Shown here one piece after another: positions 49,101-59,719 of a DNA stretch of 64,000 bases. A model generated the notes under the pieces. That model was not told where the DNA came from. It did no database searches and worked only from the letters and a program-made list of their open reading frames with translations. A program made the translations under genes and the position numbers. How positions within the stretch are numbered: the stretch's first letter is position 1; the number at the start of each line of letters is the position of its first letter. The DNA is from Guyanagaster necrorhizus (lineage: Eukaryota; Basidiomycota; Agaricomycetes; Agaricales; Physalacriaceae): contig NW_025064884.1 of the NCBI RefSeq assembly GCF_019112545.1, positions 1,748,032 through 1,812,031 on the forward strand. The letters are read 5' to 3'.

Positions 49101-50041
49101 TCGTTAGTATGGTGTATCACACAAATGTGCAATTTCTGCTGCAGATCAACCATGAGGATTGTTTCCCCATCCTCCATTTTCTCATCCCATCATTCCTCTG
49201 GATCCCTATCCGAGAGCTCAAATAGAATCTTTTGACACCGGCATCTGGCAAATGTGATTCATCAGGTCTTCCAGTTAATCAACAGGTTGTGTCAGATTAA
49301 CCAGTCATGACCAAGGAAGATTTCCTTGGTTCCAAGATCTGTGACAGCTAAATTGATCCATTCTGCATGATCTCCAATAGTCAACCTGACTTTGATGAAT
49401 TCAGTGATTGATCCCGCTTGGTTTTTTATTCTGTTGGCATTATATACCAGTATTGGGGCCACTGTGGCTCAGGTCGGGATACCGTGCTTGTTGATGAAAG
49501 CATGGTTGATGGAGCTCCCAGTGCATCTACTGTCGATTAGTGCAGATACCTCATACAGGTTTCAGGCTGTTAGGGTTTCAATTTGAGCCTTGGTGATTAG
49601 ATCTCATCCAGTCGTCTTTGCTCATCAGATGAACCTTCTGGACCTGTGGAGTTCATTGAGCCACTCTAGGGCTTGGCAATGTTCCACCTTCCGCATTCCT
49701 TCCACTATTTCATCTATGACTTCTTCGGCTCAGGTTTGATGTACCCAGTTTTTGAGTATGGCTTTGGCCGCAGCCTTGTCTCTGGCATTCCTAATTGCTC
49801 TCCAGGTCTATTCAGTATTGAATAGTTTGAGCCATCCAGTGGGGCTCTCTGCCTCTGTTCAGCTCTGGGGCATTTGAGCTTCTTTCTTTTGTAATTCTTC
49901 AGTGTGCATGGTGACTTTGGGTATATTTGAATGCATGGGATATGTATGCATAGAAGTAACTACAGAAGTACTATCAGTCTGTCTAGTGGCTGGAATTGGC
50001 ACACCGTGAAAGTTCTTGGCTGACTCAGTGGAATCGCTCAC
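46135..50041 (-). pseudogene. Element E pol
   Basis: Frame -1 to gag, starting at the GTG overlapping the gag TGA. The protease site near 49,535-49,515 reads LIDSRC (Gly of DSG changed to Arg). RT has YLDD at 48,464-48,475 in an open 143-codon stretch (48,526-48,095), whose end also covers GFTNFYQQF-like connection sequence. Integrase core at 47,203-46,922: MITRLLD (preceding Asp changed to Asn), VVISDRGLQF, HLQTDG. Chromodomain near 46,300-46,170 (TTVDYLVSWKRY). Several stops. Confidence 0.84.
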
Positions 50042-52488
50042 TGATCAGCCTTGTCTTTTACTTCCTCCATCTTGGTTTCCATGCCAAGTTCTTCCTCTTC
50101 TTTTTGTAAGTCAGCAATCTGTGCATGGATGTCCTCTCTTGTTCACTTCTTCTTTAGACAATCTTTAGCTATGTGTCCCTTCAGGCTGCAATTGAAGCAT
50201 TTCTCTTCTTTCTTCATGCAGTCAATGTCCATCGGCTTCTCTGATCCAGTATATGTAGTCTCAGTTCCCATTTTCTGAGTTTCATAAGAGGTCAAGGCCA
50301 TTGAGGTTCCCTGTGGTTTCCTGGCAGTTATCCTTGATTTAGTTGGAGTTGGTGGCATTGACTTTTTGGGTCCATCCTGGAATGTTAGGAACTCCACTTT
50401 CTGCCTTTGCTATTCCTTATACATCTTGATGATCTATTCCTTTCATTTGTTATATCCAACTGGCATCAAGCCTTTGATGCTAATTGTGGAGATCATCATG
50501 ATGTATAAAGGTGGTACTCCTCACTTGAAAGCCTTGACCATCCTTCCAGTGTTCCTGGTATCTTCCTGGATTCTGGCAAGCTTGGCTAATCTTTTCAGCT
50601 CATCGAAGTAATCTGTTGCCACTTAATCCACCATCTTATACTCCTTTATCTTTTGCTTGTGTACCTCTTACATTGCTGGGTCAATAAACTTATTGTTTAG
50701 CATTTGTTTAAAGACCAGCCAAGACAGGTACCGGTAGTGATCATGGGTGGTGGATCAGAAGCTCAGAGATATGAGGATCCACTATATCTTGGCTTTCTCC
50801 TTAAGATAAAAGGTGGCAAATACGACTTTGTTCATGTTCATGCCGAGATATCCAGTATATACTTTGAAGTACTGTTTACAGTTGACAAGGAAATAGTCAA
50901 TGTCATTGGAGGCCCCTTTGAATAAGTGAGGCTTCTGTAGCAAGTCTGAGCGGCACTGTAGGACTGCTGTATCTATGGGCAGTGCCTCCATCAGGTTCAG
51001 GTATTCTGCAAAAGGAGGGTGATGCCATTCATCTGGCAGCCCTGGAAAGGAGTGTAGGAAGTGGTCATCAGCAACTGGACTCTCTGGAGGTGGGTCTTCC
51101 TTTCTGATGATTACACTATCCTGAATTGTGAAGCCTAGTTGGACTGCCTCTGAGTCATCCTACACCGGCTCTTTCTCTTTTCCACTGGACCCTGCTTCAT
51201 CAGGTGAGGGCTGTCCACTGAGAAGCCATGATCCCTGGTTAGTCCAGGGATTTCAATATCCAGCTGGCTTTTCTTTTGGCCAAGGTCAGCTTCTTGCTAG
51301 CCAAGTCACTGTGATTCTGGTCAACGTGTCAGAGTATGAAAAGTTACTGTGGATAGAGGAGGCAGTATACATGGCTTGCTTTGGGGATATAGGGGGTGTT
51401 CTTGGTATGGGGCATATTGGTGTTGGCACTAAATAGGCCAGTGGTGGCTGTACCTGGTCTTTGGGGTGCTGTTCATTGTATTGGATAACAGCATAGTCGG
51501 TTGCCACATGCTTTAGGATCTCTGTTCATTCATCAGTATTAGAGTGCAAATATAATTGTCCTAATTGCGATGCTACCCAAGTAGCATCGCACTATAGAAA
51601 GTTTACTCCTTGCAGATAGTACTCCTGATACTCCTGCACCCTTGCCCTTATCATTTCTCATTTCAATTCTTTTTTATCTGTTGTTTCTTCTAGTCCATAC
51701 TCAAAGACCCTGCCCAGACATGGTGAGTCACTACTTTCAGTTTCTTCAGCCTCCTTATCATCCTCTTTCTCCTTGAGGAGAGAATCAGCAGATGGGTCAT
51801 AGAGTCCCTTGCCCTCTCTCAGTTGTATAGTCATCACGCTGCCTTGACTGGAAGCTTGGTCCAGCGGTTGCAGGATCTGATGTATCAACATAAGTAGTGA
51901 GAGGTCAGCTGCCGATCTTGGAGTTGTACCAGTTGCTGCCTGTTGCTCTTGCTGCCTCCACTCACTTGTGATAGAGGTAGACATTTTATCGGTAGTTATC
52001 GTTGATAAGCTGACCAATGATCTGACTTCTGAGAAATCCTCAGAGAGTACGAGCAGAGATGTGGGTGTTCTCAGAGACTTGAAGCCCATAGTGTCTGAGG
52101 ATGAACTCATCACTCCTGATGGCTGAGTCAGCACTGGGAGTTCTTCGGGAAGGGGGATATTCTGGAGTTGGGGGGCATGGATTTCAGTCGGGAGTCCTGC
52201 TCCTGGATGAGCTGGGCTCTCTGAAGACTGAGGTTGAGAGAGAGCCATCTGCTTGTACTGGAGTGAGGATGCTGCAGATCTTAGGTCAAAGTCTGTACTA
52301 ATTGGTGATATTGGCTCTGATGAGCTAGTCCCTTTCCACCTCTCACTGGCAGTCTTGGTTCTGCTCATCATACTGGGTGGCCACTCTCCTTTGGAGCTTC
52401 TTCTCCTCATGGCAGTCCTCATGCTCTCTACATACTGGCTGCAGCTTATCTTGCTACCTACACTCTTCTTGTTGGATGGTGTCATCAT
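50038..52488 (-). pseudogene. Element E gag
   Basis: One frame, without a frameshift, reaches from at least 52,965 to TGA 50,038-50,040; the true start is not visible. 52,488-51,658 is open for 276 codons, overlapping ORF1. Acidic block LLKEKEDDKEAEETESSD; capsid-like region 50,991-50,500 (YFLVNCKQYFKVYTGYLG, YRYLSWLVFKQMLNNKFID). The zinc knuckle CFNCSLKGHIAKDC at 50,158-50,199 is intact. About a dozen stops after 51,658. Confidence 0.78.
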
Positions 52489-53173
52489 AGTTAAAGAGGA
52501 TGGTGAGGTCTCAAGTAGGGAAATACCAGTAGACGGTTTCTTTCTATACTCGCCATCGTTGTTCTTTATTGTTCTGAGGGTTCCTCCCTATCTGCAAGCT
52601 GGCTCGAGTGGCAGAGGTGGAGCTGTGAGGCTGGCTGTGAGGAGTCAGAGGTCAGAATCATCGAGCTAACCGAGCAGCATCAAGAGAGTCTCAGACATAG
52701 TTGGCAATTCTATGAGTTTAGGAGGCTGAAAAGGGGTCAGGAGAGGAGGACTGTCTAAAGAAGTCCTCCAAGAGATCCTGGTCCTCATCATGGAGGATTG
52801 CATCTGATACAAGGATCTCACATCCTCCTGGAATGTGAGGATGCTGGTTTCTGGGTCAGAGAAGGTGTTGTCTTCCTGCTTTTTCTTGATCATCCCTCTG
52901 ATGCAAGCCACTAGACCTGGCTTCTGGAGGCTGATAGGTTGTTTGTCAGGAGTTGGGAATGTCATGTAGGAGAAGATCCAGGGTTACATTGCATAGGATT
53001 TTTTAAATATGTAGAAACTCATTGTAATGTCTAAGGGCTCAGACAGTGATTGAATGGTGTCCTCTGCACAGCTGGATAATCACCAATAATCCTATCAATA
53101 TTCCAATGATGGATGAGAGGAGCTCAAAGAACTCATGGTCGAAATTTGGGTCAGTAGAGGTTGTAGGAGACAT
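51797..53173 (-). pseudogene. Element E ORF1 with N-terminal membrane helix
   Basis: ATG 53,171-53,173, TGA 51,797-51,799, 459 codons. MSPTTSTDPNFDHE leads into FFELLSSIIGILIGLLVIIQ (residues about 15-34), a clear hydrophobic helix with no stop in it here. DEDQDLLEDFFRQSSSPDPF follows, then LFNYDDTIQQEECR, a Glu/Gln/Arg-rich helix and the tail RATGSNWYNS. Stops are at probable CGA, CAG and TGG codons. Homologous to ORF1 of G and F. Confidence 0.62.
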
Positions 53174-53214
53174 TCAGTTTCTCAGCACAATTGGGCTTGA
53201 GAAAGGAAAGTAGA

Positions 53215-53227
53215 AGCTTCAAGCTAA
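53215..53227 (-). promoter_or_regulatory. Primer-binding site of element E
   Basis: Plus-strand AGCTTCAAGCTAA, one base from the LTR. It pairs with the LTR block at 53,379-53,391 (minus-strand AGCTTCGAGCTAA) with a single G:T wobble. TATA (TATTTAAG, minus) at 53,418-53,425 is 34 bp upstream of the block. Confidence 0.7.
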
Positions 53228-53228
53228 T

Positions 53229-53664
53229 TGTTAGGCCTAAGCATCATGTGAACCAATACACATGATAAACAGGTGTCTCTCTGTACTTCAAGAGATCACC
53301 TGAGTTCACTGAGTATGTACTTGCTCAGTATATTACAAGGTCAGTTGTTGACTTAAGGTAGAATGATGGTTGCAAACTTTAGCTCGAAGCTGGGTTGTCT
53401 CAGTGAGAGCTGTGAGTCTTAAATACAGTGTGGTCTGTGCTAATAATACTACTACTAATTGTATCGTTCTGTGTCCATAGTGTCCATTGTTCTTGAGCAT
53501 CGTTGTTGTACATAAAAGGCTGATTGTGCATCATCGAGTGTTGTTGTGGACGTTCAAAGAATAAGTCAGTTGTGATGACCAATCTCTTCTCACAATCCCT
53601 GTTTGGTGCCCTGATTAAGCATAAATAGGGGTAAAAGTCAAAGAAAAGAGGAAAAATCATAACA
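53229..53664 (-). repeat. Element E 5' LTR (436 bp)
   Basis: Plus strand TGTTAGGCCT to AATCATAACA. It keeps CpG at several places where the partner LTR has CA or TG. Confidence 0.9.
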
Positions 53665-53669
53665 CTGAT
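53665..53669 (+). repeat. Target site duplication CTGAT (right)
   Basis: Second copy of CTGAT; element D coding sequence resumes directly after. Confidence 0.9.
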
Positions 53670-54470
53670 TATACTATCAGATAGATGGTACAAGCTCTTG
53701 CAGATTGCATATAATGAGCTGGGCTATAAGAGGGTCTTTTCTGTCTGAGCCCACCTTCTAAAGAGATACTGGTAGCTTCAGCTGTTGGATGATGTCAAAT
53801 AGTTCATGAAAATATACCATATGTATCAGATCTGCCAAATGGATAAGTGGCATATTCCATCAGTCATCATATACTCTGCTTCACTCTTCATCAAGGTTTA
53901 TATAGATATCTTTCATCTTCTGAAGTCAAATAGGTTCAAGCACATTATTCATGCAAGATATTCAATGAGTGCATATCTGGGATTCAAAATGCTTAGGCAT
54001 GAAAATACAGATAAGGTGGCATGTTTCATCTATAAAGACATCATCTGTAGATGGGGATGTCTCTATGAGATTGTCACAGACAATAGACCAGCCTTTATAG
54101 CAGCTCTCAAGATGCTATCTGATCAATATGACATTCACCACATACATATTTCATCTTACAACTCACAAGCACAGAGAGTTATTGAGTGCTGCCATCTTAG
54201 TTTTTGAGAATTACTGTTCAAAGCCTGTGGTGATATCCAGAATAAATGGTGCTAAATAGCACATGCTGTGATCTGAGTGGAATGAGTTACACCCTTATAG
54301 ACAATAGAGAAGAGCTCTTTTGAAGTAGCAACAGATGTGAAGCTCATTCTCTCTTTGAATATAATAGAGGCTTTCTACTTGGTGAAACTACTGACCATGG
54401 CAATTTCAACAGCTGAGCTGATAGCAAGATAGGCTATTGCTTTACAAAAGTGACCCACTGACTTAGAACA
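53670..54470 (+). pseudogene. Element D integrase
   Basis: Continues D after element E: DRWYKLLQIAYNELGYKRVF (zinc-region His), then CQICQ-like YQICQMDKW, then the open 133-codon stretch 53,806-54,207. Catalytic residues appear as D in YIDIFHLLKSN, D in EIVTDNRPAF and E in AQRVIECCH, so the DDE triad is visible. The C-terminal part (IEAFYLVKLLTMAISTAELI) decays into stops and runs into the inverted repeat. No chromodomain is seen. Confidence 0.82.
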
Positions 54471-54474
54471 GTGA

Positions 54475-57400
54475 CACACCCTCTCCATGTTCAGGCATAT
54501 AAATTGCAAAATTTGAGAATACATGGACTATATTCCAGTCCATTAAGCATATAACAGAAAAATAGGACTAGAGTGCAAAGAAACATAGTTATTATAAGGC
54601 TAAACTGAAGTAACAATGAGCAGAGTGCATGGCCTAGTGATAGACTAATACTAGAGGGGTTAGACTGCATGTGAGGTCTCAGTACTTGGCCCTAAATATA
54701 CCAATATCATCACAATAAGACATGCTAAAAATAAAAAGAATATGATCAAAATATGATCAGCAATCCTGATCACATTGATCAAGAATGCATATTATTGATG
54801 CACTGATGGGACATGCCTTAGAACAGAGAACTGAGACCTAAAGAAAGGTATCTGAATAACTGGATGTTGAACAGAGAAATGAAATGATGACAACAAAGTA
54901 ATAAATAGAGAAATACCACTAAAGAGTGAATAGTACACATAATGCTCAGAGACTTATGCATGTAGTTACAATGCTTTAGTGCACTTAGCACTGTGAAGGA
55001 CTACACATTATACTAAGATATGACACATACCCATTAGATGGATTAATTGATGTGTGTCAGACTAGAAGTGGCACATATAGTGAGTCAGATGGAATGTCTG
55101 AATACTGAGAAAGAGAATATAGTCATTGTGGCTGACTCTAGATATGAGAGATAACCCCAGGGATCTGGAACAGTTCTTTGGTGTCAGAATTCTTCACCAG
55201 AGAAATAAGAAAGCAAGCAGACCTGGCTAGGCCAGCTAGCTGATGTCAGCTAGTAAGAGAAGAGCAGGCAGTCCTGATCCAGAATAGAATAAACATTATA
55301 ACTGCAATATGCACATAAATAATACCCATAGAATTCAGCATGGAGTCTCATGCTTTGAAGATACTATAGTAGGATTATATTAGTAAGTACCATAGTAGAG
55401 TATTTAAGTATCACATTGTAAGAGTAGTAGACAAGTTTCTGACCCCCTACAGTTGCAGTGTATTGAGCATGAAGATCTTGTACTCCAGCTCTGGATTTGT
55501 GTTTGTAACTTCAGATGAGAGAATAGACCTATTATTGATATCATTGAGAGAGATTTGAGAATTGCATAAGACACAGAAGCTTGCAAGAGACTTGAATTTG
55601 ATTTGATAAGAGGTTTTGGATTGTGCTTTAGCCTGAGAATAAGAGAGTGGTGTCTGAAGGGCACTATCTTGAATTTTTAAGGCATTTGCAATGTGTGGCA
55701 CTATAGGTGGCAAAGGTTCAGACCCTTTGGCTTGATTAGTGTGTGCTTTTGGGCATTTCTGCAGATCAGCAGAGGTTCAAGCTCTTTGGATCTGTCAGAT
55801 GGAGTTTTTCAGTTTATTTCCACAGGTTAGCAGAGATTCAAACTCTTTAGTCTGTCAGATGGTGTTTACTGTGTTTTGTGTCTCTGGATCACATAAGTTT
55901 GAAACCTGTGGATCTACAATCAGTTTGGAAACTTGTGTACAGAGATCTGAGCTTTTTGACATTTGTGGACATGTTGGTGATTGGTTTCTGCTTAGAGCAC
56001 AAAGCTTTAAGTCATGTATTGTGTGTGTTAGAGATTTGAAATTGATCTGAGCTGTGCTTGGAATCTTTTTGAGAGTTGTGAGATTGTTTCAACATATTGT
56101 ATTGAGCTACAGTACTTTTGCCTTGAGATCTAGCAACATATGTTACTATCTCTTGTTTTGAGTGAAAAGCTTTGAGACTTAGAGAGATCTCAGACTGTTG
56201 TACACATGCTATTGCTATTTGCATGCAGTGGATTCATTAGAGAAGACAATTATATTTGCTGTTACTACTTTTATTGCTTTATAATTCCCCCATAAACTAA
56301 GAGTATCATGTGTGTATTGATGTGGGTGTGATCAGTGGATAGCACTCTGCTGTATTCATTTTCACCTTGTGCACACACAAGACCTCTTCAACAGATCTGC
56401 TCAAAAGTCTATGAATCTAGGGTCAAGACAATCTGATGGTGGGAACAGGACTATGCTAATTGGTGAAGAGGATCTATGAGCATGCAAGATGAAAATAGAT
56501 ACAGCAGAGTGCTATCCACTGATCACACCCACATCAATACACACATGATACTCTTAGTTTATGGGGGAATTATAAAGCAATAAAAGTAGTAACAGCAAAT
56601 ATAATTGTCTTCTCTAATGAATCCACTGCATGCAAATAGCAATAGCATGTGTACAACAGTCTGAGATCTCTCTAAGTCTCAAAGCTTTTCACTCAAAACA
56701 AGAGATAGTAACATATGTTGCTAGATCTCAAGGCAAAAGTACTGTAGCTCAATACAATATGTTGAAACAATCTCACAACTCTCAAAAAGATTCCAAGCAC
56801 AGCTCAGATCAATTTCAAATCTCTAACACACACAATACATGACTTAAAGCTTTGTGCTCTAAGCAGAAACCAATCACCAACATGTCCACAAATGTCAAAA
56901 AGCTCAGATCTCTGTACACAAGTTTCCAAACTGATTGTAGATCCACAGGTTTCAAACTTATGTGATCCAGAGACACAAAACACAGTAAACACCATCTGAC
57001 AGACTAAAGAGTTTGAATCTCTGCTAACCTGTGGAAATAAACTGAAAAACTCCATCTGACAGATCCAAAGAGCTTGAACCTCTGCTGATCTGCAGAAATG
57101 CCCAAAAGCACACACTAATCAAGCCAAAGGGTCTGAACCTTTGCCACCTATAGTGCCACACATTGCAAATGCCTTAAAAATTCAAGATAGTGCCCTTCAG
57201 ACACCACTCTCTTATTCTCAGGCTAAAGCACAATCCAAAACCTCTTATCAAATCAAATTCAAGTCTCTTGCAAGCTTCTGTGTCTTATGCAATTCTCAAA
57301 TCTCTCTCAATGATATCAATAATAGGTCTATTCTCTCATCTGAAGTTACAAACACAAATCCAGAGCTGGAGTACAAGATCTTCATGCTCAATACACTGCA

Positions 57401-58168
57401 ACTGTAGGGGGTCAGAAACTTGTCTACTACTCTTACAATGTGATACTTAAATACTCTACTATGGTACTTACTAATATAATCCTACTATAGTATCTTCAAA
57501 GCATGAGACTCCATGCTGAATTCTATGGGTATTATTTATGTGCATATTGCAGTTATAATGTTTATTCTATTCTGGACCAGGACTGCCTTTTGTTTCTATG
57601 CAACCTGACACTGGTTATCTTTATTAGTGGCCTGGCCACTTGTCTCTTTGCTTTCTTATCTCTCCAGAGCAATTAATCCATGCACAGGAGTCATTCTAGA
57701 CTCCTGAGATCATTTCTAGTCATTTCTTTCACCAAATCTTCTCATTTCTTGGCCAATCTCTTCAATATTTGGGTTTATCTCATTGTGTACCAATGCTCTG
57801 TTCTAGAACATGTCCCTTAGCAAATTAATACCTATGCATCATTGATCAATGTGATGCAAAGTTGTGTGCAAAGCCCTGATCATATTTTGATCATGTGCTC
57901 TCTATTTTTAGTGGGTCTTTCTGCACTTGTATTAGTGCAATTAGTGTCAAGTGCTGGGACCTCATGCACAGTATGACCCCCTCTAGTATCATCCTACTGC
58001 TAGGCCATGCTCTCCACCCATCATCACTCAAGCCAGCTGCTATACAAGTCCCATTTCACTGCACTCTAGCCATGTTCTTTATTGTGTGCATAGTAGACTG
58101 TGATACAGTCAATGTATTGTCATAATTCACAAAATTACATGCCTGGACATGCAGCAGGCATGTCAACA
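54475..58168. repeat. 3.7-kb inverted repeat (palindrome)
   Basis: Left arm about 54,475-56,425, right arm about 56,430-58,168, centre near 56,427. The inner core (about 55,270-56,375 and 56,479-57,584) appears identical in reverse complement: four overlapping reading frames in each arm translate to identical peptides. Outer parts are clearly homologous but diverged, and the right outer arm is about 200 bp shorter. No CpG noticed. Each arm has a promoter-like GTATTTAAG (55,398 plus; 57,450 minus) reading toward the centre. The reading frames inside look non-coding. Confidence 0.85.
58137..58163. repeat. Terminal hairpin of the repeat family
   Basis: ACATGCCTG, nine-base loop, CAGGCATGT: a perfect 9-bp stem at the outer end of the right arm. 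GACATGC and GCATGTC form a second overlapping stem. The copy at 14,665-14,690 has it with changes. Confidence 0.6.
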
Positions 58169-58400
58169 TGATCTATTTAGGGCAGGCTCAAATGTTTATA
58201 ACATTTATCTGATTTGTCCTATATTTGTTGTCCCAACAAGCACACCCAAGTTGGATTATCTGGTGAAGAGGATTCCAATTTGTTAAAAAATAGGAGAAAA
58301 TATGCTGATGATGCAGTGCATCTCTTAATACCTCTGGCATGTATATAGTTCTCCCTCCATCTCATGAATAATTCTTGATCCCTGTCTCTGGACTAGGCAT
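58169..58400. other. Transition from repeats to host DNA
   Basis: No gene seen. CpG is absent until about 58,401 (GACCGACC) and common immediately after. Confidence 0.6.
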
Positions 58401-59362
58401 GACCGACCATCCAATAGGCATTTGGAAACGGCATGGCACGTAGCGCTATCGAAGTTATGACTCGTGTCGTGGAATGAAGCTCAAGATGCTAGCTAGTCGA
58501 TTGGAAAACGTAACACGATTAGTGGATATTGTCCGACTAACTACTGCGATAGAAGCAGCTCTGATAGAAGACGTACTGAAGGATTTCAGTCCGCTACGAC
58601 TTCCGAAAGACCAGCTTGGTTCCTTCGCTCTGACTAGAAGTGTTATCCGTATCGATTACATCTCGAAGTGACGCGATCGAAGTACGCCGTGGCATTGAAC
58701 CTGGTCCAATGACATAGGAAGCAGATAGTACCGAGAAATTGAAGGCATATGACCCAGTTATCGAATCCCTCGATCCCATAGTCAATTTTATGTACCAATC
58801 GTACATGAGATCGTGACCCATGTCCCAGGTCACTGGTTAGCGATTCTACCGGAGATTTCTTCAGGTGTAGGACCCTTATATATTAAGGAAGCCAATGGGA
58901 TCTTAGGCGCCGTTACCTACATAATTGTCTGGATGGTACCTGCTCGGACTCAAAAGGTGCGTCAACAAAGTACACTCATCAGAAGGTTGCGTGAGTATCA
59001 GGGTTCCTGCTATTGGTGAAGTAGACTAGAACCACCGCACCTTTAAATAAAAAGTGTATAAATATATTTAATCTTCCAATAGCTCAGCTATGTACACCTT
59101 TCGAAGCGTTGTCGGTATCGATTATATTTTGAGATGACTATCGAAGTCCAACGTAACTGATATTCCGACAACGAGTCGTAGTCTTTCTGCAGCGGTCGTA
59201 GTCTTTCTGCCGCTGCAGAAATACTAGCTCTTGAGTCCAGCCAAGATCTACGAGTCTGTTGTGGACACTTGTTGTCCAATAATTAGCATCGAGGAGGGGG
59301 CTTAAAGACACAGAACTCACGTCTGGCCTATCATTTGGTTCTGCTGGTCAATGGTGTAACAT
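58401..59362. other. Host-like sequence without a convincing gene
   Basis: Normal CpG. Short plus-strand open stretches (58,474-58,671, LENVTRLVDIVRLTTAIEAAL; 58,813-59,019) have some protein texture but no family I recognise. A degenerate repeated segment (TATCGATTA then CGAAG) occurs near 58,649 and 59,116. A tandem GTCGTAGTCTTTCTGC pair is near 59,173-59,205. Confidence 0.4.
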
Positions 59363-59719
59363 TTAGTTCAAACAAAACATTCTCTGCACGCTAGTTTATA
59401 ACACGATGAACACAACGTTCGCTATCCTTGAACAAATTGGAATACACCTTACTTGTTCTATGTCTCTTGCCATCGCCGACTGTCGCGATTTGAATAATTC
59501 TTTCTCTTGCGGATGGTCGATAAACTTGAACTGATTAGCAAGGTCATGAAAATCCTGCTGAAGAATATGTTTGCATCTGATGGCTCTAGTGCAAGACAGC
59601 CTAAGTTTCGTGGGGACTATCGGGAGCTTACTTTTGTCGATCTGCACCGGAAGCATACCGGCCAGCATGACGCTCACCAGCATATTCTTCCATTTGTGTG
59701 AAGGTGCATCTACATCCAT
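59363..59719 (-). CDS. Small conserved-looking hypothetical protein, two exons
   Basis: Start ATG 59,717-59,719 in good context (A at -3, G at +4). Exon 1 runs to 59,453 (89 codons). An intron of 69 nt (GTAAGG at 59,452 to GTGCAG at 59,384) leads to a short exon 2 ending in TAA at 59,363, giving about 95 residues. The protein is basic and amphipathic with no signal peptide: HKWKNMLVSVMLAGML, VPTKLRLSCTRAIR, HILQQDFHDLANQFKF, EKELFKSRQSAMARDIEQ. The Leu/Arg-rich helices with a late Phe faintly recall small mitochondrial LYR-type factors, but I cannot assign it. Intact and CpG-normal, unlike everything to its left. Confidence 0.55.

Larger units (their letters stand above)
45679..53664 (-). mobile_element. 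Element E: complete family A chromovirus, minus strand (7,986 bp)
   Basis: Two 436-bp LTRs, TSD CTGAT, PBS, ORF1, gag, pol and polypurine tract. The LTRs align without gaps and differ at 31 positions by my count, all transitions. It keeps many more CpG than its surroundings and has the longest open stretches, so it is probably the youngest or least decayed insertion here. RT YLDD is intact. It still has stops in gag and pol and an altered protease site. Confidence 0.93.

Noticed and set aside
55404..56224. Four mirrored ORFs (70-103 codons) in both palindrome arms as real genes
   Set aside because: They overlap in several frames, have low-complexity composition and no motifs. Their duplication follows from the inverted repeat itself.
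58137..58163. Helitron 3' end (terminal hairpin)
   Set aside because: No CTRR terminus follows the stem, and no Rep/helicase sequence is seen.
59173..59205. Tandem GTCGTAGTCTTTCTGC as a CRISPR-like or regulatory array
   Set aside because: Only two units, no spacers, and a eukaryotic context; a simple small duplication.
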